Positions 15,076 through 24,714 are shown, counted from the first letter of the stretch. The stretch is DNA of 64,000 nt from G963556115 sp963675945 (GCA_963675945.1 OY780932.1:2542001-2606000); one strand, 5' to 3'. Translations and numbers: made by a program. Notes: generated by a model not told the origin, from the letters alone.

Positions 15076-16950
15076 TTATTTTTCGATTCGGTTTCTGCCG
15101 TTTTCTTTGGCGCAGTATAAGAGTTCGTCGGCGCGCTTGATCATCTTATTGTACCCTTCACCATAATTCTCGACAACGCCGCCGCTGATAGTGATTGCTT
15201 TCTCTTTATTGAAATCCCATTTCAGCTTTTTGACGGTTTTTCTAATCCTGTCCGCAATCAAGTATGCTCCCGCCAGGTCTGTCTCCGGGAATACGACCAG
15301 AAACTCCTCGCCGCCGTATCGGCCGATACTATCTGAGGTGCGCAATTCACTGCTGATAGTCTTGGAAATCTTGACCAGAACCTTATCTCCGCTCAGGTGT
15401 CCGTAAGTATCATTGACATTTTTGAAATAATCAATATCAAAGAGCAGAATGGATAATTTTGATTTATATCTCAGACTGCGCTCGAGCTCTTGTTCCAGGA
15501 TATCAATAATGTGTTTGCGGTTATAGATCTGAGTAAGACCGTCGGTGATTGCTATATGCTGCAACGAGGTCAGCGCTTCTTCGGCCAGCTCTTCTTTCTC
15601 TTTCAGCTCTACGATCATAGTGTTAAAATAATTGGTCAGGTCCCCTATCTCGGTACCATATTCAACATCTATTTTGTCTGCATTCTTGAAATTTCTGCTC
15701 TCAATGATCTTCTTTACCGAGTTTGAGAGTTCGAGTATGCTCGAACTGGCGCCGTGTTCCGCAATATTCAAGCCTATCTCTTCGAATTCGCGAGAAACCC
15801 GCATGGGAGAAATTCGGTTGATTAGCTTCATCAAAGCAAATGATATGCCAAAGGCCCAGGCGAAAGCTGCAGCCGAACCCAGCAGCTGCACATAAACCTG
15901 GTGTATTCTGGTTATGCCGGATTCCAGCAGGAATGTGTCTTGTATGAATATCCCGGTGGCGACTGTGCCCCAGACGCCGACAAAGCCATGAACCGGAATG
16001 GCACTAACCACATCATCTAATTTTAACTTTTCCATCAGGGCGGTGCCATAGAATACCAGTAACCCGGAGATGACGCCGATAATCAAGGCTCCGGCTTCAC
16101 CCACATAATAGCAGCCGGCGGTAATGCCTACCAGTCCTCCTAAGATGCCATTGATAATCATTTCAGGATCGGGGAGTCTGTTCTTACCCAGCAGCCAACT
16201 GATAAACAAGGTGGTCAGCCCGCCGAAAGATGCTGAGATAATGGTATTGGCAAGAATGTTGGCTACATCGGCGGTTGCCGACAGCGTGCTTCCTGAGTTG
16301 AAGCCGAACCAGGCAAAGAAGAGGATAAATACTCCGAGGTAAGCCAGAACCAGATTGTGCCCGCTTATCTTATTGGGCTTGCCGTCTCTGGTAAATCTGT
16401 TCAGTCGCGGCCCGATAATGATAACCCCGGCGAGCCCGACCCAGGCGCCGATAGAATGCACTACGGTTGACCCGGCAAAATCCAGAAATCCTAACTTTTG
16501 CAGCCAGCCCAGGTTATCAGCGTAGAATAAATTCCCCCAGGCCCAATGCCCGAAAACCGGATAGATAAAAGCTGAGGTAATAAAGGACATCAAGAGGTAA
16601 GTCCCGAATTTGGCGCGCTCGGCAACCGCCCCTGAATCGATGGTGGCGGCAGTGCCGACAAATACCGCCTGAAATACGAAGAAAGCCGCTTTCCAGTTGT
16701 CGGTATCAAAATTCACAAAGAAATCGCTGGTGCCGACAAGGCCATGATAGCTTTTACCAAACATCAGGCCATAACCTACAAACCAGAAAGCCGCAATTGA
16801 TAGAATAAAATCTGACATATTCTTGATGGCGACGTTGATAGAATTTTTAGCGCGGGTAAGCCCTGTCTCCAAGGCCATAAAACCAGCTTGCATCAAGAAT
16901 ACAAGCATGGCCGAAATTATTACCCAGATACAATCTTCAACACTCTTCAT
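15076..16950 (-). CDS. Ammonium transporter fused to a diguanylate cyclase (Amt-GGDEF)
   Basis: 624 residues. Residues 1 to about 390 are an Amt/Rh channel with the usual eleven membrane helices; both pore histidines are present (STVVHSIGAWVGLAG and VHGFVGVWGT) along with MQAGFMALETG and GFNSGSTL. A HAMP-like linker (EIGDLTNYFNTMIVEL) follows. Residues ~465-624 form a GGDEF domain: DGLTQIYNRKH, LLFDIDYFKNVNDTYGH and the active loop GRYGGEEF, with an RxxD inhibitory site (RTSD) just before it. This looks like a sensor that makes c-di-GMP according to external ammonium. It stands alone, with no glnK nearby. Confidence 0.93.
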   Translation of the reverse strand: MKSVEDCIWVIISAMLVFLMQAGFMALETGLTRAKNSINVAIKNMSDFILSIAAFWFVGYGLMFGKSYHGLVGTSDFFVNFDTDNWKAAFFVFQAVFVGTAATIDSGAVAERAKFGTYLLMSFITSAFIYPVFGHWAWGNLFYADNLGWLQKLGFLDFAGSTVVHSIGAWVGLAGVIIIGPRLNRFTRDGKPNKISGHNLVLAYLGVFILFFAWFGFNSGSTLSATADVANILANTIISASFGGLTTLFISWLLGKNRLPDPEMIINGILGGLVGITAGCYYVGEAGALIIGVISGLLVFYGTALMEKLKLDDVVSAIPVHGFVGVWGTVATGIFIQDTFLLESGITRIHQVYVQLLGSAAAFAWAFGISFALMKLINRISPMRVSREFEEIGLNIAEHGASSSILELSNSVKKIIESRNFKNADKIDVEYGTEIGDLTNYFNTMIVELKEKEELAEEALTSLQHIAITDGLTQIYNRKHIIDILEQELERSLRYKSKLSILLFDIDYFKNVNDTYGHLSGDKVLVKISKTISSELRTSDSIGRYGGEEFLVVFPETDLAGAYLIADRIRKTVKKLKWDFNKEKAITISGGVVENYGEGYNKMIKRADELLYCAKENGRNRIEK

Positions 16951-17446
16951 TGCTAAAACCTATATCACCCAGCGTATGGGATAAAATTTCCTAATGGAAT
17001 AATATTCTTAAGTCCTGTGTATTTAATACTGCAATGTAATAATAACGGAATTCTAACTTATTGCAAGTATTGCCTGGGGCTTAATATTGGCTTTAGCTGG
17101 AATTTACAGCCTTATGAACTTGCAAAAGCTCCTAAGTCTATCTTGAATTGAGGAATTCGGGACTATTGATGAGCCCAGCTTGGGTATTGCTGGTTGCAGG
17201 ATGAAGAGAATTGATTTTGTTTACAAAGATAGGAATTAATATTGGTGGATTCTATGCTGTGTGAAAAATAGAGTGCTGGGTGTGGCACTAAGGGTATTTC
17301 CAGTAGTAGTAATTGCTGGAGGTGCCTAATTTTCAACTTTCTGCCACTAACATGCTTCATGGCAGAACGCTTGGTAGGATTGGAATGAAGCAGGGGAGTA
17401 TGATTATGGTTGAAATTCTCTTGCTGCGCGCAGGGACGAGGTGGGG
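16951..17446. other. Gene-free gap between the SET and Amt-GGDEF genes
   Basis: About 500 bases. Short frames occur (for example 17163-17360 on the minus strand) but show no domain, ribosome binding site or plausible composition. The promoter of the Amt-GGDEF gene should lie at its right-hand side of the gap near 16960-17050. Confidence 0.4.
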
Positions 17447-18043
17447 TTACGGTTCAGGTCGTGGCCATTGTAGATTTCTGACCGAGCTATAGCGCTGTGG
17501 CTTTTGCTGCAGTTCTTCCAGTCGCTTGCGCTCTGTGGAAGATAAGATACTTTCCAGCGGCTGGAGCACCTGGTTTAGCTGGAGCAGGCTGTCTAGGATA
17601 CTCTGATCCCAGCTATCGGCGAAGCGTTCGAGGTCATCGGTGCGTAATCTGGTTCGACAGTTGCGACAACCGCACAGCAGGGCGTAAGGTTCTTGGACAT
17701 TGAGCAGGCCGTAATCGGTGGTAATCTCCTCGCCGGGCTGGATGTCTTGAACGGCGATTTCCAGGTTGTAGTCGGTCATCAGGGTATTGCTGTTGCAACT
17801 GTGATTCATATAGCGGGCATGATCCCAGCTCATGATGAGGTTGCCCTGGTGATCATGATACATATAGGTCTCCATGTTTCGGCGCATGAGGGGAGGGAGC
17901 TCTTGAAACTCTTGCCGGGTAAGGCAGAGATCGTAGGCATCCCGGACAACAATAATGGTTCCGCGCGGAATAAAGGCGGTGGCAAAGACCCCAATGCCGA
18001 TTTGTTCTGAAACGGATCTGACGGTGGTGCAGGGATGGATCAT
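17447..18043 (-). CDS. SET-domain protein (putative lysine methyltransferase)
   Basis: 198 residues with a full SET core: GIGVFATAFIPRGTII, the AdoMet/catalytic NHSCNSNT knot, GEEITTDYG and a post-SET-like zinc cluster CGCRNC. SET enzymes transfer methyl groups to protein lysines. It starts 13 bases after the GNAT/ATP-grasp gene on the same strand, so the two form an operon; the methylated target may be the product or partner of the ATP-grasp enzyme. The C-terminal ~60 residues are helical, charged and unassigned. Confidence 0.9.
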   Translation of the reverse strand: MIHPCTTVRSVSEQIGIGVFATAFIPRGTIIVVRDAYDLCLTRQEFQELPPLMRRNMETYMYHDHQGNLIMSWDHARYMNHSCNSNTLMTDYNLEIAVQDIQPGEEITTDYGLLNVQEPYALLCGCRNCRTRLRTDDLERFADSWDQSILDSLLQLNQVLQPLESILSSTERKRLEELQQKPQRYSSVRNLQWPRPEP

Positions 18044-18056
18044 CGGTTAGGTACTC

Positions 18057-20036
18057 CTACAGTAGATAACGGGTTTGGTGGCGCTCAATTTCGATGCGAT
18101 TGTAGATTAGGTACATTATGCGTTCATATAATTCGTCCCCCAGCAGGGTGTCCTCCACCTCGAAATCAATATTGGGGTTGTCATTTATCTCTATGACATA
18201 TGCTTTCTGTCCGACCTCCTTGATATCAATACCGTACAGGCCGTTGCCGATCAGGGCGGCAACCTTGAGGGCGGTCTTCAACACATGGGGTGGTACCTGC
18301 TGGGTGGGGACGGTCTCGTGGCGTCCGGAGCACTCCTCGGCAATCTCTGACTGCCAGTTATATATTTGCCAGTGTTCATTGGCCATATAATACTTGCAGG
18401 CGAAGAGCGGCTGATTATCCAGAACCCCAATTCGCCAATCATAATCGGAAGCCAGGAATTCCTGAACCAGCACGAGATCGCTCTTGGCAAACAGCTGCTT
18501 GGTCATGAGTGCCATCTCGGTGGCATTATTGACCCGGAATACTCCTAGTGAGAACGAGCTGTCAGGGAGCTTGAGCACGAGTGGGTATGCAATATTCTCC
18601 GGCAGATCGGCGGTAGAGGATTTCTTGGTCAAGAGCCAGCCCTGGGGTTGTAAAATACCGGCGTTGGTCAGGCGCTCATGGAGGTAGATCTTGTTGGAGC
18701 AGAGTAGAATTGACCACGGATCGTCAATCACTACCAACCCTTCGGTATAGGCATGGCGAGCCATGGCGTAGGTGTGATTGGCAAGGGTCGTGGTCTCGCG
18801 GATGAAGAGGGCGTCAAATTCACAGATGCGGCGTTTGTCAGCCTTGGTTATGAACTCTACCATAAACCCGACCTTCTCGGCTGCCTGGGCAAATTTTTTG
18901 AGTGCGACCGGGCATGATGGAGGGTGCGCCTCTGCCGGATCGACCAGGATGGCGAGGTCGTATTTATATGACTGTAGCCGGTGGCGTCGGTGGTAGCGCG
19001 TGTTCTGGTAGTCGTACAGTGATTTCTTTAGAACCTCCGGCCATTCGGCCAGCACCTGTTTCAGACTCAGGATGCGGATTTTTTTAATTAGCCATTTTTT
19101 CTTCTTTTCAAGTTCCATAGTAAACAGGGGCAGGTTGAATAGTGAAAAGATTTTTTTGCCGATTTCTGAGTACCTGGGGGTGACGGTCTTTCCCAGAATG
19201 ATGGTCAGGGTAACCGAGGTTTCCGCACTCTTCTTGAATCTCTTCAAGAGGTAGCTCTGGATCTCATCAAGAATGCTCTGGGCGATAATTGGGTTTGTGT
19301 AGTCGGTAAATGACATCGCCGACGGAATTATGCGATGATTTCGCGCTGTGGCCAGCAATGAAACATAATAACCGATTGAGTGGGTCTTATGCGAATTGCA
19401 GAAGTTGAGCACATGATAGCTGTTTGTCTTGAACAGGGTTGGATTGGACAGGTACTCCTTGGCGGAGTAGACGGGGCATTCGGTCAGTGTTCCCAAATCC
19501 AGACCTTCATTGGTAATGAGAATCAGGCGTTCATTGAGTTCGGTGTTTTTTCTGAGCATTCTGTAAGCCGATTCGCCCTCCCGGTAATAGTCCTGAAGGT
19601 GTTGCGATACCTCAAAACCGAATTTACGGTACCAGTTAATTAATAAAATGTTAGCAGTATCGGCTTCGAGCGTTACTCGATTATGACCGAGCTGTTCACT
19701 CAAGGTTAGTAGCGCCTGTAACAGAGCTTTGCCTGCACCCAGGTGTCGGTACTGGGGTGATACTGCCAGGGAATATACCCTTAAAGAGCGTTTGTACAGA
19801 AAGGCGATGGCAACTCCGATGGCTTGTTTGGCAGCGTTACTTGAAGTCATTTCGGCGATATAGACCGCTTGATTTGCGCTTTTGATGCTGTTGGCAATAC
19901 TTCTTCTGGTGCTTCGGCGGTGTTCGGCAAAACAGTCTATTTCTGATTTGAGTATAAATTTGATATCCTCATTCAGCGCGATTCTGATTGAGATTTGTGG
20001 TGGAGTGGCATTTGCCTGGAAATTTTGGCTATCCAT
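18057..20036 (-). CDS. GNAT acetyltransferase / RimK-like ATP-grasp fusion
   Basis: 659 residues in three parts. Residues ~15-165 are a GNAT domain (LAVSPQYRHLGAGKALLQAL, then INWYRKFGFE). Residues ~170-340 resemble the RLAN domain found before RimK-like enzymes (SYHVLNFCNSHKTHSIGYYV, then LLATARNH). Residues ~370-650 are an ATP-grasp ligase: VLKLPDSSFSLGVF, VQEFLASDYDWRIGVLD and the metal-binding YVIEINDNPNIDFEVED. RimK-type ligases join amino acids to proteins or peptides, so an amide-forming modification activity is likely. It precedes the SET gene in one operon. Confidence 0.9.
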   Translation of the reverse strand: MDSQNFQANATPPQISIRIALNEDIKFILKSEIDCFAEHRRSTRRSIANSIKSANQAVYIAEMTSSNAAKQAIGVAIAFLYKRSLRVYSLAVSPQYRHLGAGKALLQALLTLSEQLGHNRVTLEADTANILLINWYRKFGFEVSQHLQDYYREGESAYRMLRKNTELNERLILITNEGLDLGTLTECPVYSAKEYLSNPTLFKTNSYHVLNFCNSHKTHSIGYYVSLLATARNHRIIPSAMSFTDYTNPIIAQSILDEIQSYLLKRFKKSAETSVTLTIILGKTVTPRYSEIGKKIFSLFNLPLFTMELEKKKKWLIKKIRILSLKQVLAEWPEVLKKSLYDYQNTRYHRRHRLQSYKYDLAILVDPAEAHPPSCPVALKKFAQAAEKVGFMVEFITKADKRRICEFDALFIRETTTLANHTYAMARHAYTEGLVVIDDPWSILLCSNKIYLHERLTNAGILQPQGWLLTKKSSTADLPENIAYPLVLKLPDSSFSLGVFRVNNATEMALMTKQLFAKSDLVLVQEFLASDYDWRIGVLDNQPLFACKYYMANEHWQIYNWQSEIAEECSGRHETVPTQQVPPHVLKTALKVAALIGNGLYGIDIKEVGQKAYVIEINDNPNIDFEVEDTLLGDELYERIMYLIYNRIEIERHQTRYLL

Positions 20037-20777
20037 ATATTCCTCTTGTATTGAGTGTTTCTTCTTGGTCTGCGGTAGTACTTCTTAGGGTATAGAGATG
20101 GTGGACATTCACCTTTATTCTCTAGGCCACAATTATAAGTGACAGCGCATAGCATCCGTGCAGGCATCTCCTCGTACTCATGCTGCTGCCGCTGAGGTTA
20201 AATATCTCAATATATTAGAATATTTTTCTTCTGCTCCTTTACTGCAATTGTAAGTTTTACCTTGATACTTAATAATTGTTTAGATTATTGGAACATATTT
20301 ATTGGTATAGCTTTGCGGTGGTGCTGGTTCCTTAAAAATTACTCTGCGTACGCCTTGTATTTTCTCTGAGGGGCGACTAAAACGCTATTATAGCAATATA
20401 TAAATCGCTTGTCTATCAAACTTCTGCCGTAGTACTGATAATTCTTTTTATTCAAGGAATAATAAAAGGTTATGTGGTGAAAACTTTGGTAATTGCTTAG
20501 TAATTTGTGGTCGTGTCAGGGGATAAGGGTTGAAAAGAGTATTGCGGAAAGATCAAAACATTTTATCTGACTTTTTCATAATTATGTGGTAAGCTTGTTT
20601 GGCAGCCATATTTTTTAAGGTTAAAAATACATGTTTGAGGTATACTTTTTAGGTATTGCCAAGATGTTTGTCAGGAAAGGGTAGTCAGGGTTGTGCATAG
20701 TGAAAATTTGGTTGGCTGCGGTAGTATTTTTAATAAGCAAGTAGTCAAAAAAAAGAGCTGAGCGGGGGATTATATGC
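20037..20777. other. Long gene-free gap upstream of the EF-G paralogue
   Basis: About 740 bases without a convincing gene on either strand. It separates divergent transcription units: the GNAT/ATP-grasp-SET operon to the left and the EF-G-like gene to the right. Apart from the promoter at 20778-20806 I recognise no RNA gene or repeat. Confidence 0.4.
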
Positions 20778-20806
20778 TTGTCAGGCTAACAGTATACTAA
20801 TATAAT
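20778..20806 (+). promoter_or_regulatory. Sigma-70 promoter of the EF-G-like gene
   Basis: TTGTCA (20778-20783), a 17-base spacer and a perfect TATAAT (20801-20806). Transcription would start near 20813, about 60 bases before the ATG at 20872. Confidence 0.75.
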
Positions 20807-20871
20807 TTTAATGTTGTGCGGTATGTGAAGTATGTTTGAGATGTGAGGCATTGTTTGAAAGGACCGAAGAT

Positions 20872-22893
20872 ATGGCAAATTATAAACCCGAAGATGTAAG
20901 GAATATTGTCCTCTGTGGCCATAGCCAATCAGGGAAGACTATGCTGGCGGAAGCTATGCTGTTCAAGGCCGGGGCTATAACCAGGTTGGGTTCAATTGCT
21001 GATGGTACTACGGTGAGTGATTTTGATCCAGATGAGAAGGCTCGTGGACATAGCCTGGCTACTTCGGTTATGCATTGCGTCTATGATAAGAAGCAGTTTC
21101 ATATTATCGATACCCCGGGAGCGCCTGATTTTATCGGGGCGACTGTACGTGGTATTGATGCGGCTGATCTGGCGGTGATCTGTATCAATGCGGCAAAGGG
21201 TATTGAAATGTCGGCGCGCAAGGCCTGGGATTTGGCGGAGAAGGAGGGTGTGGCGCGGATGATCGTGGTGAGCCGGATGGACGCGGAGAGTGTGAATTTC
21301 GCAGAGCTTCTGGTAAACATCAAGGATACCTTCGGCAAGCAGTGCGTGGCTTTTACCATCAATGATGGCGAGGGTGAGGATTTTCGCAGTGCGCTGCGGG
21401 TAATGAATGAGGATAATCATGGTGATAGGCTTGAAGCTAAGCGGCTGGAGATTACCGAGTCTGTGGTGGAGTGCGATGAAGCTCTGATGGAGCGTTATCT
21501 TGACGGGGATAAGATAACACATGATGAGGTTATGACCGTACTGCGAGATGCTGTCTGCGGCGGGCATGTGGTTCCGGTATTCTGCCTCTCGGCCGAGAAG
21601 GATATCGGGGTTGAACAGTTGATGCACGGCATCGCCGAATGGGGGCCAGATCCTTTCCATACACATCGGGATATTGTCAAGGATACTGGGGAAGAGGAGG
21701 TCTATGAGCCTTCGGTAAGCGGCTCTTTCAAAGCTCAAGTCTTCAAGGTTGTCTCTGATCCACATGTGGGCAAGCTCAGCTTCTTCCGGGTATTCTCAGG
21801 TGCGGCAAAGGCCGGCGACACGCTGATTGTAGGTGCAGATGGTGAGAAGGAGAAGTTCTCCAAGTTTATGCGCCCGCAAGGTGGGAAGTATGAAGATGTC
21901 ACAGATGTGGTTGCCGGGGATATTGTCTGTGCACCCAAGGTAGATTCACTCCATGTTGGAACTACTATCTCTACCGGTGATTTTGGCGCGGTATTTCACT
22001 CTCTGCCGTTTCCGATTCCGATGGCCGGTCTGGCGATAACCGCCAAGAACCGAGGGGATGAACAGAAGATTGCGATAAATATGCATAAGCTCTGTGAAGA
22101 GGATCCTACCTTCCATTTTGAGCGAAATGAACTGACTAATGAACAGGTGATTCGTGGGGTCGGGCAGCTCCATCTCGATTATATGCTGGGAAGGCTTAAA
22201 TCCAGATACAACCTTGAGGTAGTTACCAAGCCGCCACGTATTCCGTATCTTGAGACCATTAGTACCAAGAGTGAGGGTTCATATAGGCATAAGAAACAGT
22301 CAGGAGGTGCCGGGCAGTTTGCTGAGGTGCATATCCGGCTCAGGCCGAATGAGCGTGGAGGCGGCTTTGAGTTTGTCAATTCGATTGTCGGCGGGGTGAT
22401 CTCCGGATCATATATTCCATCGGTGGAAAAAGGGGTGCATAAGGCGATGGATAAGGGCTTCCTCGCGGGTTATCCGGTTGTGGATGTTATCTGTGAACTC
22501 TTCGATGGTAAGGAGCATCCGGTCGATTCCAAGGATATCGCTTTTCAGACAGCTGCGGAGCATGCCTTTATCGAGGTGGCGGCGAAGTGTAAACCGGTAC
22601 TCCTGGAGCCGATAGTGGATATTGAAATTACCTTCCCTTCAGAGTATACCGGGGATATCAGCGGGGATATCTCAACACGTCGGGGAAGACCTACCGGCAT
22701 GGAGCAGCTCGGTAATCTCCAGGTGTTGAAAGCTCAGGTGCCTCTCTCCGAGGTGCAAGAGTATGCTGCCTCACTCAAAGCGATCACTCAGGGTACTGGT
22801 GATTATACTATGCATCTCTCACATTATGAGCCGGTGCCGTCAAACCTGTCCAAAAAAATAATTGATGCCGGTAAGGCGGAAGCTAGCGCTTAA
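20872..22893 (+). CDS. Elongation factor G-like translational GTPase
   Basis: A 673-residue EF-G paralogue with all five domains. G1 is GHSQSGKTML, the switch region RGHSLATS, G3 DTPGAPDF. The G4 motif, normally NKMD, reads SRMD. Domain IV (GGAGQFAEVHIRLRPNERGG) and domain V (SGDISTRRGRPTGMEQ) are present. I start it at ATG 20872, after GAAAGGA; an ATG at 20836 in frame has no site. It is monocistronic and away from the str operon, consistent with a second EF-G (fusA2-like) of uncertain role, rather than the main translocase. Confidence 0.88.
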   Translation: MANYKPEDVRNIVLCGHSQSGKTMLAEAMLFKAGAITRLGSIADGTTVSDFDPDEKARGHSLATSVMHCVYDKKQFHIIDTPGAPDFIGATVRGIDAADLAVICINAAKGIEMSARKAWDLAEKEGVARMIVVSRMDAESVNFAELLVNIKDTFGKQCVAFTINDGEGEDFRSALRVMNEDNHGDRLEAKRLEITESVVECDEALMERYLDGDKITHDEVMTVLRDAVCGGHVVPVFCLSAEKDIGVEQLMHGIAEWGPDPFHTHRDIVKDTGEEEVYEPSVSGSFKAQVFKVVSDPHVGKLSFFRVFSGAAKAGDTLIVGADGEKEKFSKFMRPQGGKYEDVTDVVAGDIVCAPKVDSLHVGTTISTGDFGAVFHSLPFPIPMAGLAITAKNRGDEQKIAINMHKLCEEDPTFHFERNELTNEQVIRGVGQLHLDYMLGRLKSRYNLEVVTKPPRIPYLETISTKSEGSYRHKKQSGGAGQFAEVHIRLRPNERGGGFEFVNSIVGGVISGSYIPSVEKGVHKAMDKGFLAGYPVVDVICELFDGKEHPVDSKDIAFQTAAEHAFIEVAAKCKPVLLEPIVDIEITFPSEYTGDISGDISTRRGRPTGMEQLGNLQVLKAQVPLSEVQEYAASLKAITQGTGDYTMHLSHYEPVPSNLSKKIIDAGKAEASA

Positions 22894-22897
22894 CCTA

Positions 22898-22935
22898 TTG
22901 ACAATGAGGGATTTTAGTATAGAATATAATCCCTC
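22898..22935 (+). promoter_or_regulatory. Promoter with flanking dyad upstream of rpmE
   Basis: TTGACA (22898-22903) and TAGAAT (22920-22925), 16 bases apart, form a likely promoter just after the EF-G-like gene. A perfect eight-base inverted repeat, GAGGGATT (22906-22913) and AATCCCTC (22928-22935), straddles the -10 box and could be an operator. Confidence 0.55.
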
Positions 22936-22980
22936 ATATACTTGTTAAGATATTGTAAGATATCTTATCTGTTTGAATTT

Positions 22981-23016
22981 ACTGATGTTATATTGACTAT
23001 ATAACATCAGTGGATT
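22981..23016 (+). terminator. Perfect 13-bp hairpin with T tract (terminator or rpmE attenuator)
   Basis: ACTGATGTTATAT (22981-22993) pairs perfectly with ATATAACATCAGT (22999-23011) around a five-base loop; GGATTTTT follows. It ends the EF-G-like transcript. Because the candidate promoter at 22898 lies upstream of it, it could also attenuate rpmE. Confidence 0.7.
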
Positions 23017-23097
23017 TTTAATAAGTATTTGGGTTTTTTGCTGTAAAAATTGTAAATTGTTGTCATTAATTTTAATATACTGCGAAAGGACGTACTA

Positions 23098-23358
23098 ATG
23101 AAAGATAATATTCACCCGAATGTTGGGCCGTCAAAGGTTCACTGTGCCTGTGGCTTTGAGTTCGAGACTGAGTCTACCAAGCCTGAAATTCAGATAACTA
23201 TCTGTAGCCATTGCCATCCATTCTATACCGGTAAGCAGAAGTTTGTCGATACCGCCGGACGTATCGAGAAGTTCCAGAAGAAGTTTGCCAGTGCAGCTAC
23301 TGAAGGTGGTAACCCTTATACCAAGAAGATCAAAAAGGATAAGAAAAAGAAGAAATAA
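23098..23358 (+). CDS. rpmE: 50S ribosomal protein L31, zinc-binding form
   Basis: An 86-residue protein with the L31 zinc ligands in CACGFEFET and ICSHCHPFYTGKQKFVDT. The lysine-rich tail (KKIKKDKKKKK) is longer than in E. coli L31. GAAAGGA lies seven to eight bases before the ATG. Long leader with the dyads described separately. The 288-base gap to prfA contains no gene. Confidence 0.95.
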   Translation: MKDNIHPNVGPSKVHCACGFEFETESTKPEIQITICSHCHPFYTGKQKFVDTAGRIEKFQKKFASAATEGGNPYTKKIKKDKKKKK

Positions 23359-23646
23359 GCCGGGTGTTACCTCTTGGATTTTACGTATAAAGGGGTACTG
23401 CTGGTAGAGGGATACTGTGTCCCGGGCGCAGTAATTGGTTCCGGGGAGGCGCTAGAATATTTGTAGGCGGTTGCAGGTTGTAGTGCAGGTTTCTCTCTAA
23501 TCATGCTCGTTGAACTTCGGGCATGAATTTTCTTTTATTTTTTTGTCTGAAACGGCCCTGCAGTTGGTATGACGACTGCAAGGGGCGGGATCGGGGTTGG
23601 GTGTGCAATGTTTGCTGAATCTCAAAATTGACTGTAAGGGATCATA

Positions 23647-24714
23647 ATGCTTGAAGAAAAGGCTAAAGCAAAGCTGGAAGAGCGGTTGGTAAGGTTTACC
23701 GAGCTGGAGGATACTATTAACTCTCCGGAAGGCGCTACTGACCCGAAGTATCCCGATATGCTTCGAGAGTATGGAACACTCCGGGAGTCGATGGAGATGT
23801 TCAAGGAGTATCAGGCTCTTGAAACGGCGGCAGCCGAGAGTAGGGAAATTATCGCTGGTGATGATGCTGAACTGGCTGAACTTGCCGCTGATGAACTCCA
23901 GGAGCAGGAGGCGGGTATTGAAGAACTCAGCACGAAGCTCTTTGATCTTCTTTATGGTGATGCGGTCAATGATAATAGAAATGTCATGCTGGAGATACGT
24001 GCGGGAACTGGTGGAGATGAAGCTGCTCTCTTTGCCGGGGATCTGACCAGGATGTATACGACATATGCTGATATTGTAGGCTGGAAGGTTGAGGAAGTCT
24101 CGGCTAGTCCGGCTGAGCAGGGTGGGTTCAAGGAGATTATCCTCTCGGTTCAGGGAGAAGGTGCGTTTGCCGCGCTCAAGTTTGAGGGTGGAGGACACCG
24201 CGTGCAGCGGGTGCCTGCGACCGAGAGCCAGGGGCGCATACACACCTCGGCGGCGACGGTGGCGGTGATGCCGGAAGCTGAAGAGTATGAGGTTGAGATC
24301 AAGCCGCAGGATATTCGGGTGGAGACGGTGCGGGCTACCGGGCCGGGAGGGCAGTCGGTTAACACCACCGACTCTGCTGTTCGTATTACCCATCTGGAGA
24401 CCGGGCTGATTGTGCATGTAGCCGATGAGAAGAGTCAGCTCAAGAATAAGCAGAAGGCGATGCGTGTGCTTCGTACCCGTCTTTACGAACTCAAGGTGCG
24501 CCAGGAGGAAGAGGCTAGAGCGGCTGAGCGTAAAGGGCAGGTTGGTAGTGGTGACCGTTCGGAACGGGTGCGTACGTATAATTACCCGCAGGACAGGTGT
24601 ACCGACCACCGGTTAGGTAAGAACTTTTCGTTGACCGATATTATCAACGGTAAAATGCAGAAGCTTGTTGATGCTCTTATTGAGTATGGTCGGATGCAGG
24701 AGTTTGATAAGTAG
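23647..24714 (+). CDS. prfA: Peptide chain release factor 1
   Basis: 355 residues. The stop-codon reading motif is PAT (in RVQRVPATESQGRIH) and the catalytic GGQ is in RATGPGGQSVNTTDSAVR. These identify RF1, which reads UAG and UAA. Length is normal for RF1. It is followed 37 bases later by prmC, whose product methylates the Gln of GGQ, a common pairing. Confidence 0.97.
   Translation: MLEEKAKAKLEERLVRFTELEDTINSPEGATDPKYPDMLREYGTLRESMEMFKEYQALETAAAESREIIAGDDAELAELAADELQEQEAGIEELSTKLFDLLYGDAVNDNRNVMLEIRAGTGGDEAALFAGDLTRMYTTYADIVGWKVEEVSASPAEQGGFKEIILSVQGEGAFAALKFEGGGHRVQRVPATESQGRIHTSAATVAVMPEAEEYEVEIKPQDIRVETVRATGPGGQSVNTTDSAVRITHLETGLIVHVADEKSQLKNKQKAMRVLRTRLYELKVRQEEEARAAERKGQVGSGDRSERVRTYNYPQDRCTDHRLGKNFSLTDIINGKMQKLVDALIEYGRMQEFDK

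Noticed and set aside
17163..17360. Short minus-strand frame in the gap between SET and Amt-GGDEF genes
   Set aside because: No domain, no ribosome binding site and low-complexity composition.
23497..24609. 370-residue minus-strand frame opposite prfA
   Set aside because: It lies antisense to a clear RF1 gene with full motifs and shows no domain.
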